From NCBI GenBank assembly GCA_033557465.1, contig CM066033.1, positions 711,623,637-711,687,636 on the forward strand: a DNA stretch of 64,000 nt, read 5' to 3'. The stretch's first letter is position 1; every line of letters starts with the position of its first letter. A model generated the notes under the pieces. That model saw only the letters and a list, made by a program, of their open reading frames with translations, was not told the DNA's origin and did not search any database. A program made the position numbers and the translations under genes. Shown one piece after another: positions 53,101 to 63,213 of the stretch. Source of the DNA: Ichthyophis bannanicus. Its lineage: Eukaryota > Chordata > Amphibia > Gymnophiona > Ichthyophiidae.

Positions 53101-53130
<30 letters not shown>

Positions 53131-53131
<1 letters not shown>

Positions 53132-53143
53132 GAAACATTTTAG
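53131..53143 (+). repeat. Right target-site duplication of the ORF1-only L1
   Basis: Exact copy of 50731-50743 directly after the A-run at 53104-53130. Confidence 0.9.
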
Positions 53144-54027
53144 TCCTCCCATACAGCGCTGTTTCATTTTGTCTTGCTTTTTCAGGAAGGATCACATCAA
53201 AAATTCACTGGGGAAGCTTTAGGAAAATACAGAGGAATAATATAAGAAAATAACTTTGTCATGGCACAAGTACAGTCTTAAGCCAACTATTTACATCACT
53301 TGCAATGAAAGCTTCAGAACGTAGTTGCAGCAGTTTACAGGCCTTTGTCTTTTTTATATACATGTCAAACCTGCTTTCTGGTTTTTACCACAAATTCAGA
53401 CATTATTAGTCAGTAAATCCCCACCAGGGAACAGGAATTACAGATTGATTGGATGGTAACCAATAGGAACCAAACAACTTGTCACAAACTCATTACAATC
53501 AACACTACATCGTAGTAGCTTCCATATACCTAATATCTCAAGAAATGCTCACCACTCAGTTTCTCTCAAGTCCTTCAGGAGCTAGTTAAAAATATAGCAC
53601 TGTGCTGCTCTCTTTGTGTCAGTTGTAAAGAAATACTGTTCCGGCAAGGGAAATCCATGACTCCATTACCTAGATAAAACAAATTTTCCAATGCATAAGA
53701 TAGGTCTGTTGCCATTGTAGAAGCAATGAAGCTTCAACTCTTCCACTCAGTCTTACTGAGATGTGCTTCAGTCCTCTGTTTAAGTGGTACTGCATAGAGT
53801 GTGTCCAATGGCACACAATTACATAGGTCTAAAAACGTTGCTAATTCTGATAACTCTAAAGTAATTTATGTATGATAGGTAATGGTATATTGATAATATA
53901 TGAAGTGGCCACATTGGAAGTGCCCTTAGCTGAATTAAGATGCATTAGTGTTCTCTTGTTTACTACCATTCCATAGTAATCTATCACGTAGATGCTTCCT
54001 TCTCCTTAAAAACAAATCATGGATGCG
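53144..54027. other. AT-rich stretch without a recognised feature
   Basis: It continues the sequence interrupted at 50743. No frame with motifs, no RNA gene and no obvious repeat seen. Confidence 0.35.
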
Positions 54028-55148
54028 TTTTTTTTAAAATAATTTTACTTTTATTAACAATATTCAGTCAACAGTCCAGTTTTCAATACTGAAAATTCTC
54101 AACCAATCCATGCATATTAATGGTAGCTTAACGTAAAACAATGTTCACAATCCTTACAGCCCAGTGACAGACTCTACTTTTATCCTAACCCTCATTGCTA
54201 CCCATCCTAGCATCTATGACTATTTTCTCCCTTACTCTGTCCCTTCCCCTCCATTGGCAATTCCATTTATTAGCATTCCCTTGATACCAACCCTGTTACC
54301 ACGATTCATTAACTCTGCGTTCCCACCACCGTTTCTAAAACTTCTCCCACATTTTTTTAGATGGCACCTCTTTGCCCTTCTTCAAGGCTGTTTAATTTAT
54401 TTAGACTATAGAGATTGCCTAGTTTGACACAACCTTTCGATGGAAGGTTCTATGTCAAACTAGGTTCTATATGAGGTTCCAGTTTCATCTTACATAACTA
54501 TGCCATATTTAGTTAGGGCGACACACCTTTATTCACTTCTGGGATGTAGTCATGAAGCAAATATACTTTAGGATCCCTATTAAATCTTCCAAAATTTCCA
54601 TGCATTCATTTAAACATTATTGTGCCTCACGGTAGTCACACCACATCTGAAAAAAGTGCTTATTTTCCCACATTGTTGTTAACATTCATTCCCCCTTCTC
54701 TTAGAAATCTTATGTAACATTTTGGTGTTAATGTGCCATTTAAACAACAATTCCAATCCATTTTCTTCAACTAAATTAGCAGTGATGACATTTCCTTTAT
54801 GTTAGAAAATACTTTCCTCCTTTCTCTCTCCTCTGTTGTAAGCCTTCAGTCTTTGTCCCAACTTTAAAATATGCCTCAGTTTATTAGGTGGTGTCTCTGC
54901 AAGTGCCTGACAGATTTTAGAGATAATTCTCTTATGACCCAGTAGGGATTTGCACAGAACCTCATTAAAGGTCCTGTTTTCCTCCAAGGTCTTCCTAACT
55001 TCTTTCAGCTGCAAGTAACGCCTAATTTGAAAGTAATCATATTTATCTTGCCAATCTAAGTTATATGTCATAAAAATTCAAATGAGAAAAATTTGTCCTT
55101 GGTCGATGAACTCCCTGAGGGGAATATGATAACAAAAGTGAATACAAC
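54028..55148 (-). mobile_element. L1 LINE ORF2 tail and 3' end, decayed
   Basis: On the minus strand 54802-55071 reads WQDKYDYFQIRRYLQLKEVRK...LLGHKRIISKICQAL, the segment after the RT of L1-type ORF2. It is followed in broken frames by LFKWHINTKMLHKI and a decayed cysteine/histidine end (CQQQCGKI..FRCG). The T-run at about 54028-54036 may be its poly(A). The upstream RT is missing; the fragment stops at 55148 where element G begins. Confidence 0.6.
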
Positions 55149-55300
55149 TTTCCTTATCGTCACTCCAGTCCAGTCCCTTTACTTCTGGGTTGCGCAACCC
55201 TTCCAGCAGCTTGGAGGCTGAGCCCATCCTTTTTGAGGATAGTGCGGTATAAATACCACTGGCACCACCCACAGATCCCAGTATTCTCAGCCTCCAAGCA
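55149..55300 (+). repeat. Left terminal repeat of element G
   Basis: Corresponds in position and partly in sequence to 39861-40012 of element F (CTCCAGTCCAGTCCC, CAGCAGCTTGGAGGCTGAG). Its partner at the right end is lost, but its terminal 30 bases are confirmed by the internal complementary region. Confidence 0.8.
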
Positions 55301-56040
55301 GCTGGAGGGTTCCGTAAGCCAAGGGCTTACTGGAGTCTTCTGTTTGTTTTGATTCCTTTAATTAATTTATTTACTTTAATTTATTTGCCTTTAATTTGGG
55401 TTTTAGTTTACTTGCTTTATTTTATTTGGCATTGAGCGCTTTGGTGCTGTGCCTTTAAATTTCTCTTCTCCCTTCCTCTCCTCCCCCCCCCCTTCCTCCT
55501 CGGAGCCCTCAATCCCGGAGGAGGCGGTTTGCCTGCAGCAGCGAGGAGGATCGGGGAGATCTCCTCTCGCTTGCTGGACCGGCTGGCATCCAGGGGCTCT
55601 TCTCTGAAGGCCTGCCCTGCCTCGCGCCGAAGCCCTCCAGGTGGCTGAGCGCTTGAGGCGGCGCTGCGACCTCACCGCGGCCCTACCGGCCTCGCGCTAC
55701 AATTCCCGGAGCGGGGGTGCGTTGTAGGCAGCTCCGGAGCCTCAGAATCCAGCGCTGAGTCAAGCGGCGGCCTCAGAAGCATAGAACAAACCGGCAGAGC
55801 GCAGAGTCGCCGTTCCCCGGTGAGGGCTCCACGTGGTTGCGGCCTACCACGTGTTTGAGCCAACGGAGAGCCTTGTCTTCCTCTGCCCTGGACAACGCGC
55901 TGAAGGAGCACCCAAACAGCAAGTACTGGGGAGAACCTAAACTGGTTTAGGGTGTTGCTTTTAATTTTATTTTATTTTAGCCTTACTTTACTTTAATTTT
56001 AATTTATTTAAGTTGTTTTTCTTGGCTACTTGCTGTGGGG
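55301..56040 (+). other. Element G 5' untranslated region
   Basis: T/A-rich near 55340-55430 and GC-rich from 55480 to 55920; no motif-bearing frame. TTTAATTTTATT runs precede the L1 insertion at 56041. Confidence 0.4.
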
Positions 56041-56545
56041 TGTTTTTTTTTTTTTTATAATTTCAATCACAAGACAAATCCAATACATATCTCTGAGCCC
56101 GTACATACCGTGAAACAGATACATAATTACACCCCATCTGAGAAACAGGACACCAATAACATGCATTTGTCATGTAATTATTTCAATTATTATTTTACCC
56201 CCAAACTATCTAAGCCCCCCCCCTCCCCCCTCCCGAAGGTCCAGCCATAAGCACCTAGGATAGCAAAACCAAGCAGCCCAATACACAATCAATCCCTTAC
56301 TGCAGCGCAATCCACTGGAGATATTTCCCCCATATCTGCATACATTTATGTGAGGTACCTCTCTTCAGTGCCGTTAGTTTACTCATCAGATAGAGCTGTG
56401 CCAGTGATCCCTTAAATTCTGCCAACTGTGGGGCAGCTACCTGCTTCCTGCTGTGTTTTTTTTTTAACAGATTGGGAGAGGGGAGGGCGCATTGAACGCT
56501 GTTCCCCCCCCCCCCCCCCCCGATTCTAGTTTCTGCAATCTTTGG
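56041..56545 (-). mobile_element. L1 3' end inserted in element G
   Basis: The T-run 56042-56058 is the poly(A) of a minus-strand L1 fragment. Its frame 56297-56551 reads LAQLYLMSKLTALKRGTSHKCMQIWGKYLQWIALQ, the last residues of an L1-type ORF2. A C20 run at about 56502-56521 interrupts it. The insertion falls just before the gag start, so the native leader of element G is split. Confidence 0.6.
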
Positions 56546-56594
56546 ATGCAATTTTACTAAGTCTGTTCTTTAAGAGTTATTTCCTCGAAAGGAC

Positions 56595-58106
56595 ATGACT
56601 GGCAAGCCACGGTGCCCGTCCTGCGGCACGCGTAGGGGTACGTCCTCGGAAGCAGGGATCTGCAGGGGTTGTGCTTCAGTGGCTACTTCCGTGGAACAGG
56701 AAATTAACTTATCCATGGCTCAAGCTTCTCAGGGGTCAGGGGACCCTCTGGAGGGGGAGGGAGGGCCCCTTTTCCCCCCGCCTGCGTCCTCGGATTTGCC
56801 CGCTCCGCCTCTGCCCCTTCCCTCCACTTCCATTGGGGAGGGGGGGGGCAGGGACCTCTTCTCTCCCGATTTCGTCCTGTTGCTTCACAAGGCCTATTGT
56901 ATGCGCAAGCAGGGGCTTGGGGCAGGAGAGTCGAGCACGACGATGGAAGGCAGGTTGGCCAGACCAATTAGGGCAAGCACTCAGGACTCCGGGCTACCGC
57001 TCAAGCGTGCAAGGCTGATGAGCGAGGAGCCTCTCATGTCCCTTTCCCAGGGCACCCCGGAGGAGGAGAGCTTGGACAAAGAATTAGATGACGATGAGGA
57101 GGAGCTCGAAGAGGGGGAGATCCCAGAAGAGGATCAGTCTCGTATAATTCGAGTTTTTCGTCGAGAGGAGCTCCCAGCATTGATCAATGAGTCCCTGAAA
57201 GTGCTCAATGTGGCCTCGGACGCTCCAGCAGAGGAGGAGGCATTGGAGGACCCTTTAATCCAAGCCATTAGGAGGTCTCAGAAGGTTTTTCCTGTCCACA
57301 GGGTGGTACGTCAGATGATCCAGGAGGAATGGGATCAACCAGAGTCAAGTTTGAGGGGTGTCCGGTCTATGGCTCGTCTATACCCTTTGCCGGAACCGGA
57401 CAAAGAACTGCTGAAGTCACCCAGGGTGGATGCGGCGGTATCAGCTGTGACAAAAAAGACAACGATTCCCGTCGAGGGCAGCGCGGCCCTGAGGTATTCT
57501 CAAGATAGAAAATTGGATACGCTGCTGAAGCAAGCCTTTGATGTGAGTGCCCTGGCCTTACAGGCCTCTGTGTCGGGTGCTTGGGTGGCTCGGGCCTGTT
57601 TGAGGTGGTCCCAACAACTTCAGTTAGCGGAGGGTTCCGCAGAGGACACTCAAGCTACTACAGCGAGGTTGGAGTCCGGGACGGCCTACCTGGCGGATAG
57701 TCAGTATGACCTCATCAGGAGCCTAGCAAAGAACATGGCCTCTGTGGTAGCAGCTAGGCGTTATTTGTGGCTACGTAATTGGGCGGCCGATGCCTCTTCA
57801 AAGGCACGCCTGAGGAGTCTTCCTTTTAAAGGGAAGCTGTTATTTGGTGAGGACTTAGATAAGTTAGTAAAGGACCTTGGCGAATCTAAGGGAGGCAGGC
57901 TCCCGGAAGACAGACCGAAACAAGGGCGCTCCCTAGCTCCGGTGCGGAACCAACCAAGGGATCCTCGGAGGTTTCGTCCAGCCAGGTCGAACCCCTTTTC
58001 TATGGGCCGTTTCCCTTCAAGGGGTCAAAGCTTCAGAGGGTTTCGAGGAGCAGGTAGAGGTTTTGGGACCTCTTCCTCTTCCTCGGGACCTAGAAAACCA
58101 CAATGA
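56595..58106 (+). CDS. Element G gag-like protein, intact (503 aa)
   Basis: ATG 56595 opens MTGKPRCPSCG; the zinc pattern CPSC-x13-CRGC occupies residues 7-27. A Pro-rich part, a strongly acidic stretch (about residue 155-175), FRREELPALINESLKVLNV, and the block VDAAVSAVTKKTTIPVEGSA follow. Then WVARACLRWSQQL, GKLLFGEDLDKLVKDLGESK and an Arg/Gly/Phe-rich tail (RGFRGAGRGF). It aligns with element F gag over its whole length and lacks the early stop found there. The role as the structural, RNA-binding protein is inferred from position, zinc motif and basic tail. Confidence 0.82.
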   Translation: MTGKPRCPSCGTRRGTSSEAGICRGCASVATSVEQEINLSMAQASQGSGDPLEGEGGPLFPPPASSDLPAPPLPLPSTSIGEGGGRDLFSPDFVLLLHKAYCMRKQGLGAGESSTTMEGRLARPIRASTQDSGLPLKRARLMSEEPLMSLSQGTPEEESLDKELDDDEEELEEGEIPEEDQSRIIRVFRREELPALINESLKVLNVASDAPAEEEALEDPLIQAIRRSQKVFPVHRVVRQMIQEEWDQPESSLRGVRSMARLYPLPEPDKELLKSPRVDAAVSAVTKKTTIPVEGSAALRYSQDRKLDTLLKQAFDVSALALQASVSGAWVARACLRWSQQLQLAEGSAEDTQATTARLESGTAYLADSQYDLIRSLAKNMASVVAARRYLWLRNWAADASSKARLRSLPFKGKLLFGEDLDKLVKDLGESKGGRLPEDRPKQGRSLAPVRNQPRDPRRFRPARSNPFSMGRFPSRGQSFRGFRGAGRGFGTSSSSSGPRKPQ

Positions 58107-58149
58107 GATAACGGGGGTCCAGGAGGGCGGCCTGCCGGTGGGAGGTCGA

Positions 58150-59560
58150 TTTAAGGCAGTTTCTTCCCGCCTGGTCCCGGGTCATGTCCGATCAATGGGT
58201 ACTGGAGGTGATCCGAGAGGGTTATGCTCTCGAATCTGCAAAGCAAATACTTCCAGCCTTTATTCAGTCTCCCTGCGGCTCTCCTGTAAAGAGGGCGGCG
58301 ATAGAGGCAACTCTCTCACGGCTCTTAGCGCTCGGAGCAGTGGTCCCTGTGCCACCAGAACAATGCGGTTCCGGTCGGTACTCGAATTATTTTGTGATAC
58401 CAAAGAAGGAAGGCTCCTATCGCCCGATCCTGGATCTCAAGCAAGTCAATCGCTGTCTCAAAGTGCCTCATTTCCGAATGGAAACTCTAAGATCGGTCAT
58501 CGTGGCCGTAAGGGGCGGGGAGTTCCTGACTTCATTGGATTTGACGGAAGCCTATTTGCATATACCGGTCAGAAAGTCCCACCAACAGTTCCTGAGATTT
58601 GCGGTGCCAAGAGGTCATTTTCAATTCCAGGCTCTGCCCTTCGGTCTAGCCACGGCCCCAAGGACTTTCACCAAGGTGATGGTGGTAGTGGCTGCGGCCC
58701 TACGGAGAGAGGGAATACTAGTGCATCCCTATCTGGACGATTGGCTGATACGGGCAAAGTCAGAAGACGAAAGTCGCTCGGCCACTGCCAGAGTGGTAGA
58801 AGTTCTGGAAGAGTTAGGGTGGGTCATCAATCGCGTAAAGAGCAGGTTGATGCCCTCCCAGGAGCTCGAGTATCTCGGAGCAAGGTTCGACACCAACAGA
58901 GGCAGGGTGTTCTTGTCCAAGACGAGATCAAGGGACCTAAGGATCTTGGTCACGCAATTTCTGAGCAGGCGAAGTCCTATTGCGTGGCATTACCTTCAAT
59001 TGCTGGGAACCATGGCGGCAGCAATAGAGGTAGTACCGTGGGCCAGGGTTCACATGCGGCCCTTGCAGCGGGCCCTGTTGCATCGTTGGTCCCATCAGCA
59101 TCATCCTTTGTCCATGCAGCTGCCCTGCGCCCCTCGAACCAAGAAGGCCCTCCAGTGGTGGCGGTGCCCAAAGAATCTGGATCGCGGGATGCCTCTCGAA
59201 CCTCCACAGTGGTTACTGTTGACGACGGATGCCAGTCTAACAAGCTGGGGAGCTCATTGCGAGGATCAATTCGTCCAGGGTCACTGGACAGTGTTGGAGT
59301 CACAATGGGCCATCAACAGACTGGAATTACGGGCGGTAGCCCTGGCACTCAAGGCCCTTGAGTCCTTAGTGCTACGAAGAGCAATTCGCGTCCTCTCCGA
59401 CAATGTCACTGCGGTGGCTTACATCAACCACCAGGGCGGCACAAGCAGTCCTGCCTTGGAGAAGGAGGCGGACGGCCTATTCCAATGGGCCGAGGTCCGG
59501 TTGGAGGCTCTTTCAGCTCAGCACGTGGCCGGCACGGACAACATTACGGCCGATTTACCT
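58150..59560 (+). CDS. Element G reverse transcriptase and RNase H
   Basis: Main frame 58184-59929. RT motifs: FVIPKKEGSYRPILDLKQVNRCL, FLTSLDLTEAYLHIPV, LPFGLATAPRTFTKVM, HPYLDDWLI at about 58725-58750. Connection LEYLGARFDTNRGRVFL and LLGTMAAAIEVVPWARVHMRPL. RNase H: TTDASLTSWGAHC, RLELRAVALALKAL, VLSDNVTAVAYINHQGG, HVAGTDNITADL. A one-base shift near 59555 then moves coding to the frame of the recombinase, so codons 59560-59929 of this frame are not meaningful. The RT and most of RNase H are uninterrupted. The true start upstream of ATG 58184 is unclear. Confidence 0.85.
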
Positions 59561-61041
59561 CAGCAGGTTCAAGATAGACCACGGGGAGTGGGAGCTGGAG
59601 CAGGAGGTCTTCGACCAGATAGTAGCCCTTTGGGGCCCACCAGTCATGGATCTCATGGCACGGTATTCGTCCGCCAAGGCAAGCTGATTTTTCAGTCGAA
59701 GGAAGGAAAGGATGTCCGAAGGCTTAGATGCTCTGGCCCAGAAGTGGCCTTCAGAGGGCCTACTGTATGTGTTTCCCCCATGGGCTCTTATCGGAAAGGT
59801 TCTTCAGCGGGTGGAGGCTCACCAAGGGTTGGTAATCCTCATAGCCCTGGATTGGCCTCGCCGCCCCTGGTATGCGGACCTGGTGAGGTTGATCGCCTTG
59901 GCGTCTTCCCTGCCGAAGGGATCTGCTGAGGCAGGGCCCGGTTCGGATGCCTCACGTGGATCGATTCTCGCTTACGGCCTGGCTATTGAAAGGGCGCGGC
60001 TCCTGAAGCGAGGTTATTTGAGATCGATAATCTCGACCTTGTTGAGTGCTAGGAAGCGCTTGACTTGTCTTTCCTATGTAAGAGTTTGGCGCATTTTCGA
60101 GTCATGGTGTGCAGAGCACCGGAAGAAACCTCTCTTGACCTCTGTTCCGGAGGTTCTGGAATTCTTGCAAGCGGGTTTTGACAAAGGCCTAGTGCACAGT
60201 TCCTTACGAGTCCAGTTGGCAGCCATCTCTTGCTACAGAGGTAAGGTCCGCGGAAAGCCATTAGGGGCCCACGCGGACGTGTCCAGGTTCCTAAGAGCCG
60301 TTAGGCGTCTTCGTCCTCAGCGGAGATCGGTCATCCCCCCTTGGGATCTCAACCTGGTACTAAATGCCTTGACCAAGGAACCTTTTGAGCCGGCAAAGGA
60401 TGCCTCGCTAAAGGATTTGACACTGAAGATGGTTTTTCTGGTCGCTATTTGCTCGGCCAGACGCGTCTCCGAACTGCAAGCGCTGTCCTCCCAGCCCCCC
60501 TTTCTTTCATTCCTCAAGGATAAGGTGGTCTTACGGACGGTACCTTCCTTCTTGCCCAAGGTCATCTCCCCCTTTCATGTGAACCAGACAGTTACGCTCC
60601 CGTCCTTTTCAGCGGAGGGACAAGAGGGGAGGGACAGGAAGCTGCGCCTTCTGGACGTTCAGAGAACCTTGAAGCGTTATCTCTCCCGCACTGCTCCTTT
60701 TCGAAAGTCCGACCGTCTGTTCATTCAGTTTGGAGGGCCGCACAAGGGGGAGGCGGCAGCCAAGGCTTCCATCTCCAGGTGGATCAGGGAAGCTATTGCT
60801 TCCGCATATATCCTCAAGGGGAAGCAGGTCCCAGGGGGGCTGCGCGCTCATTCAACTCGGGCGCAGGCTACCTCCTGGGCAGAATATAGCTGAGTTCCGC
60901 CGCTGGACATTTGTAGGGCGGCTACCTGGTCCTCGCTGCATACCTTTACCAAGCACTACAGACTGGACGTACAGAGTTCAGCTGACTCTCGGTTTGGGGA
61001 CGCGGTACTTCGGTCCGGGATAGCGGATCCCACCCAAGCTT
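59560..61041 (+). pseudogene. Element G tyrosine recombinase (two stops)
   Basis: After the shift near 59555 the frame reads HGEWELEQEVFDQIVALWG and VMDLMARYSSAKAS, then a stop at 59685-59687. 59712-60893 continues with MSEGLDALAQKWPSEGLLYV and the core-binding domain (LSYVRVWRIFESWC, SLRVQLAAISCYRGKVRG). The catalytic Arg is in SARRVSELQAL (about 60445), the HSTR box at about 60850. A TGA-type break follows in EYS at 60891-60893. After it the same frame gives DICRAATWSSLHTFTKHYRLDVQ with the nucleophilic Tyr, ending at 61039-61041. Confidence 0.8.
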
Positions 61042-61044
61042 GAA

Positions 61045-61130
61045 CTGCTCTGTTACATCCCAGAAGTAAAGGGACTGGACTGGAGTGACGATAAGGAAAA
61101 AGTAATTAGACCTTACCTGCTAATTAATGT
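61045..61130 (+). repeat. Internal complementary region of element G (partial)
   Basis: Left half GGGACTGGACTGGAGTGACGATAAGGAAAA complements the left end at 55149; right half AGTAATTAGACCTTACCTGCTAATTAATG should complement the lost right end. Sequence leaves the DIRS pattern at about 61130. Confidence 0.8.
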
Positions 61131-62600
61131 TACTGGAGGTTTTCCTGAGGTTCCAAGATGGCGGATGAGCAGAAACGCTGATCATAGGTGCGGATCGGCA
61201 GTGTGGCAGACGTGGTTCCGATGGGGAAGAAGAGGAAGCAGGCGACAGCGAAGCCCCCAGTTTCCTCGACACCCCTGGGAGGAGCGGCGCAAGCCTCTAT
61301 TGTGCCTTTCTGTACTGTGCGTTCAGCGGGAATGGCTTCAGCGGATCCGCCTGGTGGTGTGGGGGATCTGAGCAGCGACGGAGTGGAATTGAGTCCCGTC
61401 CAGCTGTTGCCGCTGCAACCCGGTAGAGGTCGAGAGGAGGAAAGCGGAGCTGAAGTGCCTCCGGGTCAGGGGGTCAGCTCCGTGTGTGGGGGCGCCTCTT
61501 CTTTACTGAGTTTGAGTCCCGGTGAGCGTCGTGGAGGTGATGAGGAGGAGGTATGCTCTGCCGTGGAAGGCTCGGGAGGCGCTCGGAGGAAGACCAGCTC
61601 GACGGCGTCTGCGGAGCCTCGGGTAATTTGCGGCTTAAAGAAACCGGCGAAAGTAACTTTAGATAGCTTATGGGAGGCTATCTCTTCACTTCAGAGTTCC
61701 CTTGCTCCAGTTGTGGGGGCCTTGACACAGGAATTTTCGTTGGTGAAAGCGCGGTGTGCAGCGGTGGAAACGAAATGTTCAGAGCAAGCCGATAAAGTAG
61801 CGCTGCTGGAGACAAGTGTTTTGGACTTGCAAGCCATGGGTGCTACTTTCTCCAAGGACCGTTTAATTTCCTTGCGGCGTTTTGAATATATGGACAATTC
61901 ACTTAGGAGGAATAATTTGCGCTTTTTGAAATTTCCTATATCGCCCCTGTTGGACCCCCTAGTTCTGGTTCGTAGATATTTCACGGAAGTCTTATTGATG
62001 CCTCAGGATAATTTACCTCCTATTGTTAAAGCTCAATATGTTGTAATTTCTTCTGGGGCTAGTGGTGTGGAGGGATCTGGGGGCCCTGCTGGGGATGGTC
62101 AGATGGGGTTGTCTGATTTTCTTGAGAGCTCCTTGGAGGTTGTTACAAGCAGGGCAACTTTGCTGGTGGGCTTTGCTTTCGAATCTGACCGCAATGCCGT
62201 GCTTAGATTGTATTTCCGCAGGATTTCTTTTTCTCAGTTTTTGGGCTGTAAAATCCAGATATTTCCTGAACTATCCCGGGACACCCAGAAGAGGCGTAAG
62301 GAGTTTTTGGCTTTGCGCCAGAGAACCATCGCCCTGGGTGCCCAATTTAAATTGCGGTATCCTTGTAAGTGTGATGTGCTATTTCAGACTAAACATTTTC
62401 TGTTTTTTGAGTCTAAACAACTGATTGATTTTCTTCAGGCGAGGGAGGCAGCGGGGGAAGGGTAGCTTCTCTACTGGCAGCCATTATGTCATCAATGCTC
62501 ATATGATATAGGGGATGTCTCTCTTTTTCCTTATTTAATTTTCTTACTTTGGAACCGTATTGGGTTTTTTTCTTTTTGGGGGTTGTCAGACGGCTGCCTG
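61131..62600 (+). mobile_element. L1-like element with ORF1, abutting element G
   Basis: Starts at about 61131 with a short leader that contains CCAAGATGGCGG (61154), a YY1-type L1 promoter core close to the presumed 5' end. It holds one intact ORF1. No ORF2 follows; T-rich sequence at 62520-62580 gives way to unrelated sequence with no poly(A) or target duplication that I could find. It may be a second ORF1-only element or a copy truncated on the 3' side. Confidence 0.6.
61221..62465 (+). CDS. L1-clade ORF1 protein, intact (414 aa)
   Basis: ATG 61221 (MGKKRKQATAK) is preferred over the in-frame ATG 61188 because it matches the basic start of the ORF1 at 51759. The N-terminal third is Gly/Ser/Glu-rich. 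The coiled coil is about residues 140-220 (LDSLWEAISSLQSSL...KVALLETSVLDLQAM). The RRM-like domain begins NNLRFLKFPISPLL. The C-terminal domain has ATLLVGFAFESDRNAVLRLYF and FKLRYPCKCDVLF. It has the same order and several identical blocks as 51759-52862, but is clearly diverged. It would bind L1 RNA. No lesion is seen. Confidence 0.85.
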   Translation: MGKKRKQATAKPPVSSTPLGGAAQASIVPFCTVRSAGMASADPPGGVGDLSSDGVELSPVQLLPLQPGRGREEESGAEVPPGQGVSSVCGGASSLLSLSPGERRGGDEEEVCSAVEGSGGARRKTSSTASAEPRVICGLKKPAKVTLDSLWEAISSLQSSLAPVVGALTQEFSLVKARCAAVETKCSEQADKVALLETSVLDLQAMGATFSKDRLISLRRFEYMDNSLRRNNLRFLKFPISPLLDPLVLVRRYFTEVLLMPQDNLPPIVKAQYVVISSGASGVEGSGGPAGDGQMGLSDFLESSLEVVTSRATLLVGFAFESDRNAVLRLYFRRISFSQFLGCKIQIFPELSRDTQKRRKEFLALRQRTIALGAQFKLRYPCKCDVLFQTKHFLFFESKQLIDFLQAREAAGEG

Positions 62601-63213
62601 GGTGAGAATGTTCACAGTCTTGGAAAGTGCATATGTCAATATGATTGGCAAGGGATTGTGGGCAATGCAGTCCATTCACACCCGACACAGCTGCTCACAA
62701 TAATTTAGTTGTGCTCAAGTGTAAAGCCAATAAGATATTTATTTATGGGGTTATTTCTCCCAACACAGACATGCTTGGTAGCACATAAATCAGGTTACTT
62801 GCTTTCAGTGTTAAACTTGGAAAAACAAAATCAAGAAAACAACATTTAAACTTGTCAGTCAATCAAAGCAAAAGAAATAAGACCTGGTTGGAAACAAACT
62901 GATTTTTTCTGTAGGCTTTAGCTAATATTCTCTTAGCAATGTATCAAACAACAAACCAAAAGCCACAAAGAAGAGAAAAACTGTTCTTTTCAGGTAAACT
63001 TCTTATATCTTCCCACATAGATTCAGAAGTGATTCTCACAGAGCTCACAAGCAATTAGGTAAGGCTCAATTGCTAGCAGTTATCCAGCTGAAACCCCTTA
63101 GCTGGCTTGCTTTCTACTGCGTGGCTAAAAATCCTACTCAGGAGCTTTTCTGAGTAGATTAAAGAACAAGATTATATTTCTTTGTGATGGTTGCTGTACT
63201 TTATAACAGAAAA
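62601..63213. other. AT-rich stretch, no gene seen
   Basis: AT-rich sequence without a motif-bearing frame, lying directly downstream (on the minus strand) of the unrecognised ORF at 63214. It may be the 3' region of the same unit. Confidence 0.3.

Larger units (their letters stand above)
50744..53130 (+). mobile_element. ORF1-only L1-like retrotransposon (half-L1 type), full length
   Basis: A complete 2.4-kb insertion: seven 131-bp promoter-like monomers (50744-51632), a short leader, one intact L1-type ORF1 (51759-52862), a 240-bp 3' region with AATAAA-like sequence (about 53091) and an A-run of about 27. A perfect 13-bp target duplication flanks it. No ORF2 is present, so it must have been mobilised in trans by an L1-clade enzyme. 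The layout resembles the mammalian half-L1 (HAL1) elements, but the sequence is a different L1 branch. The intact ORF, identical monomers and perfect duplication point to a recent insertion. Confidence 0.88.
55149..61130 (+). mobile_element. DIRS element G (second lineage), right end missing
   Basis: Related to element F. The left end TTTCCTTATCGTCAC starts at 55149 and carries the inverted-repeat sequence (AGCTTGGAGGCTGAG, GGTATAAATACCACTGGCAC). The internal complementary region at 61045-61130 includes GTGACGATAAGGAAAA (left end) joined to AGTAATTAGACCTTACCTGC (right end). The 3' region and right terminal repeat that should follow are absent, and L1-type sequence begins instead. Gag is intact; RT, RNase H and recombinase carry one frameshift and two stops. 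An L1 3' end (56041-56545) sits in its 5' region. Confidence 0.85.

Noticed and set aside
55403..55911. Arg-rich minus-strand frames in the GC-rich leader of element G
   Set aside because: They lie in the GC-rich 5' region of a DIRS element on the opposite strand and show no domain; a CpG-like composition explains them.
58063..59361. 432-codon plus frame in element G
   Set aside because: It overlaps the RT in another phase, is Ser/Gly-rich and carries no motif; treated as a shadow frame.
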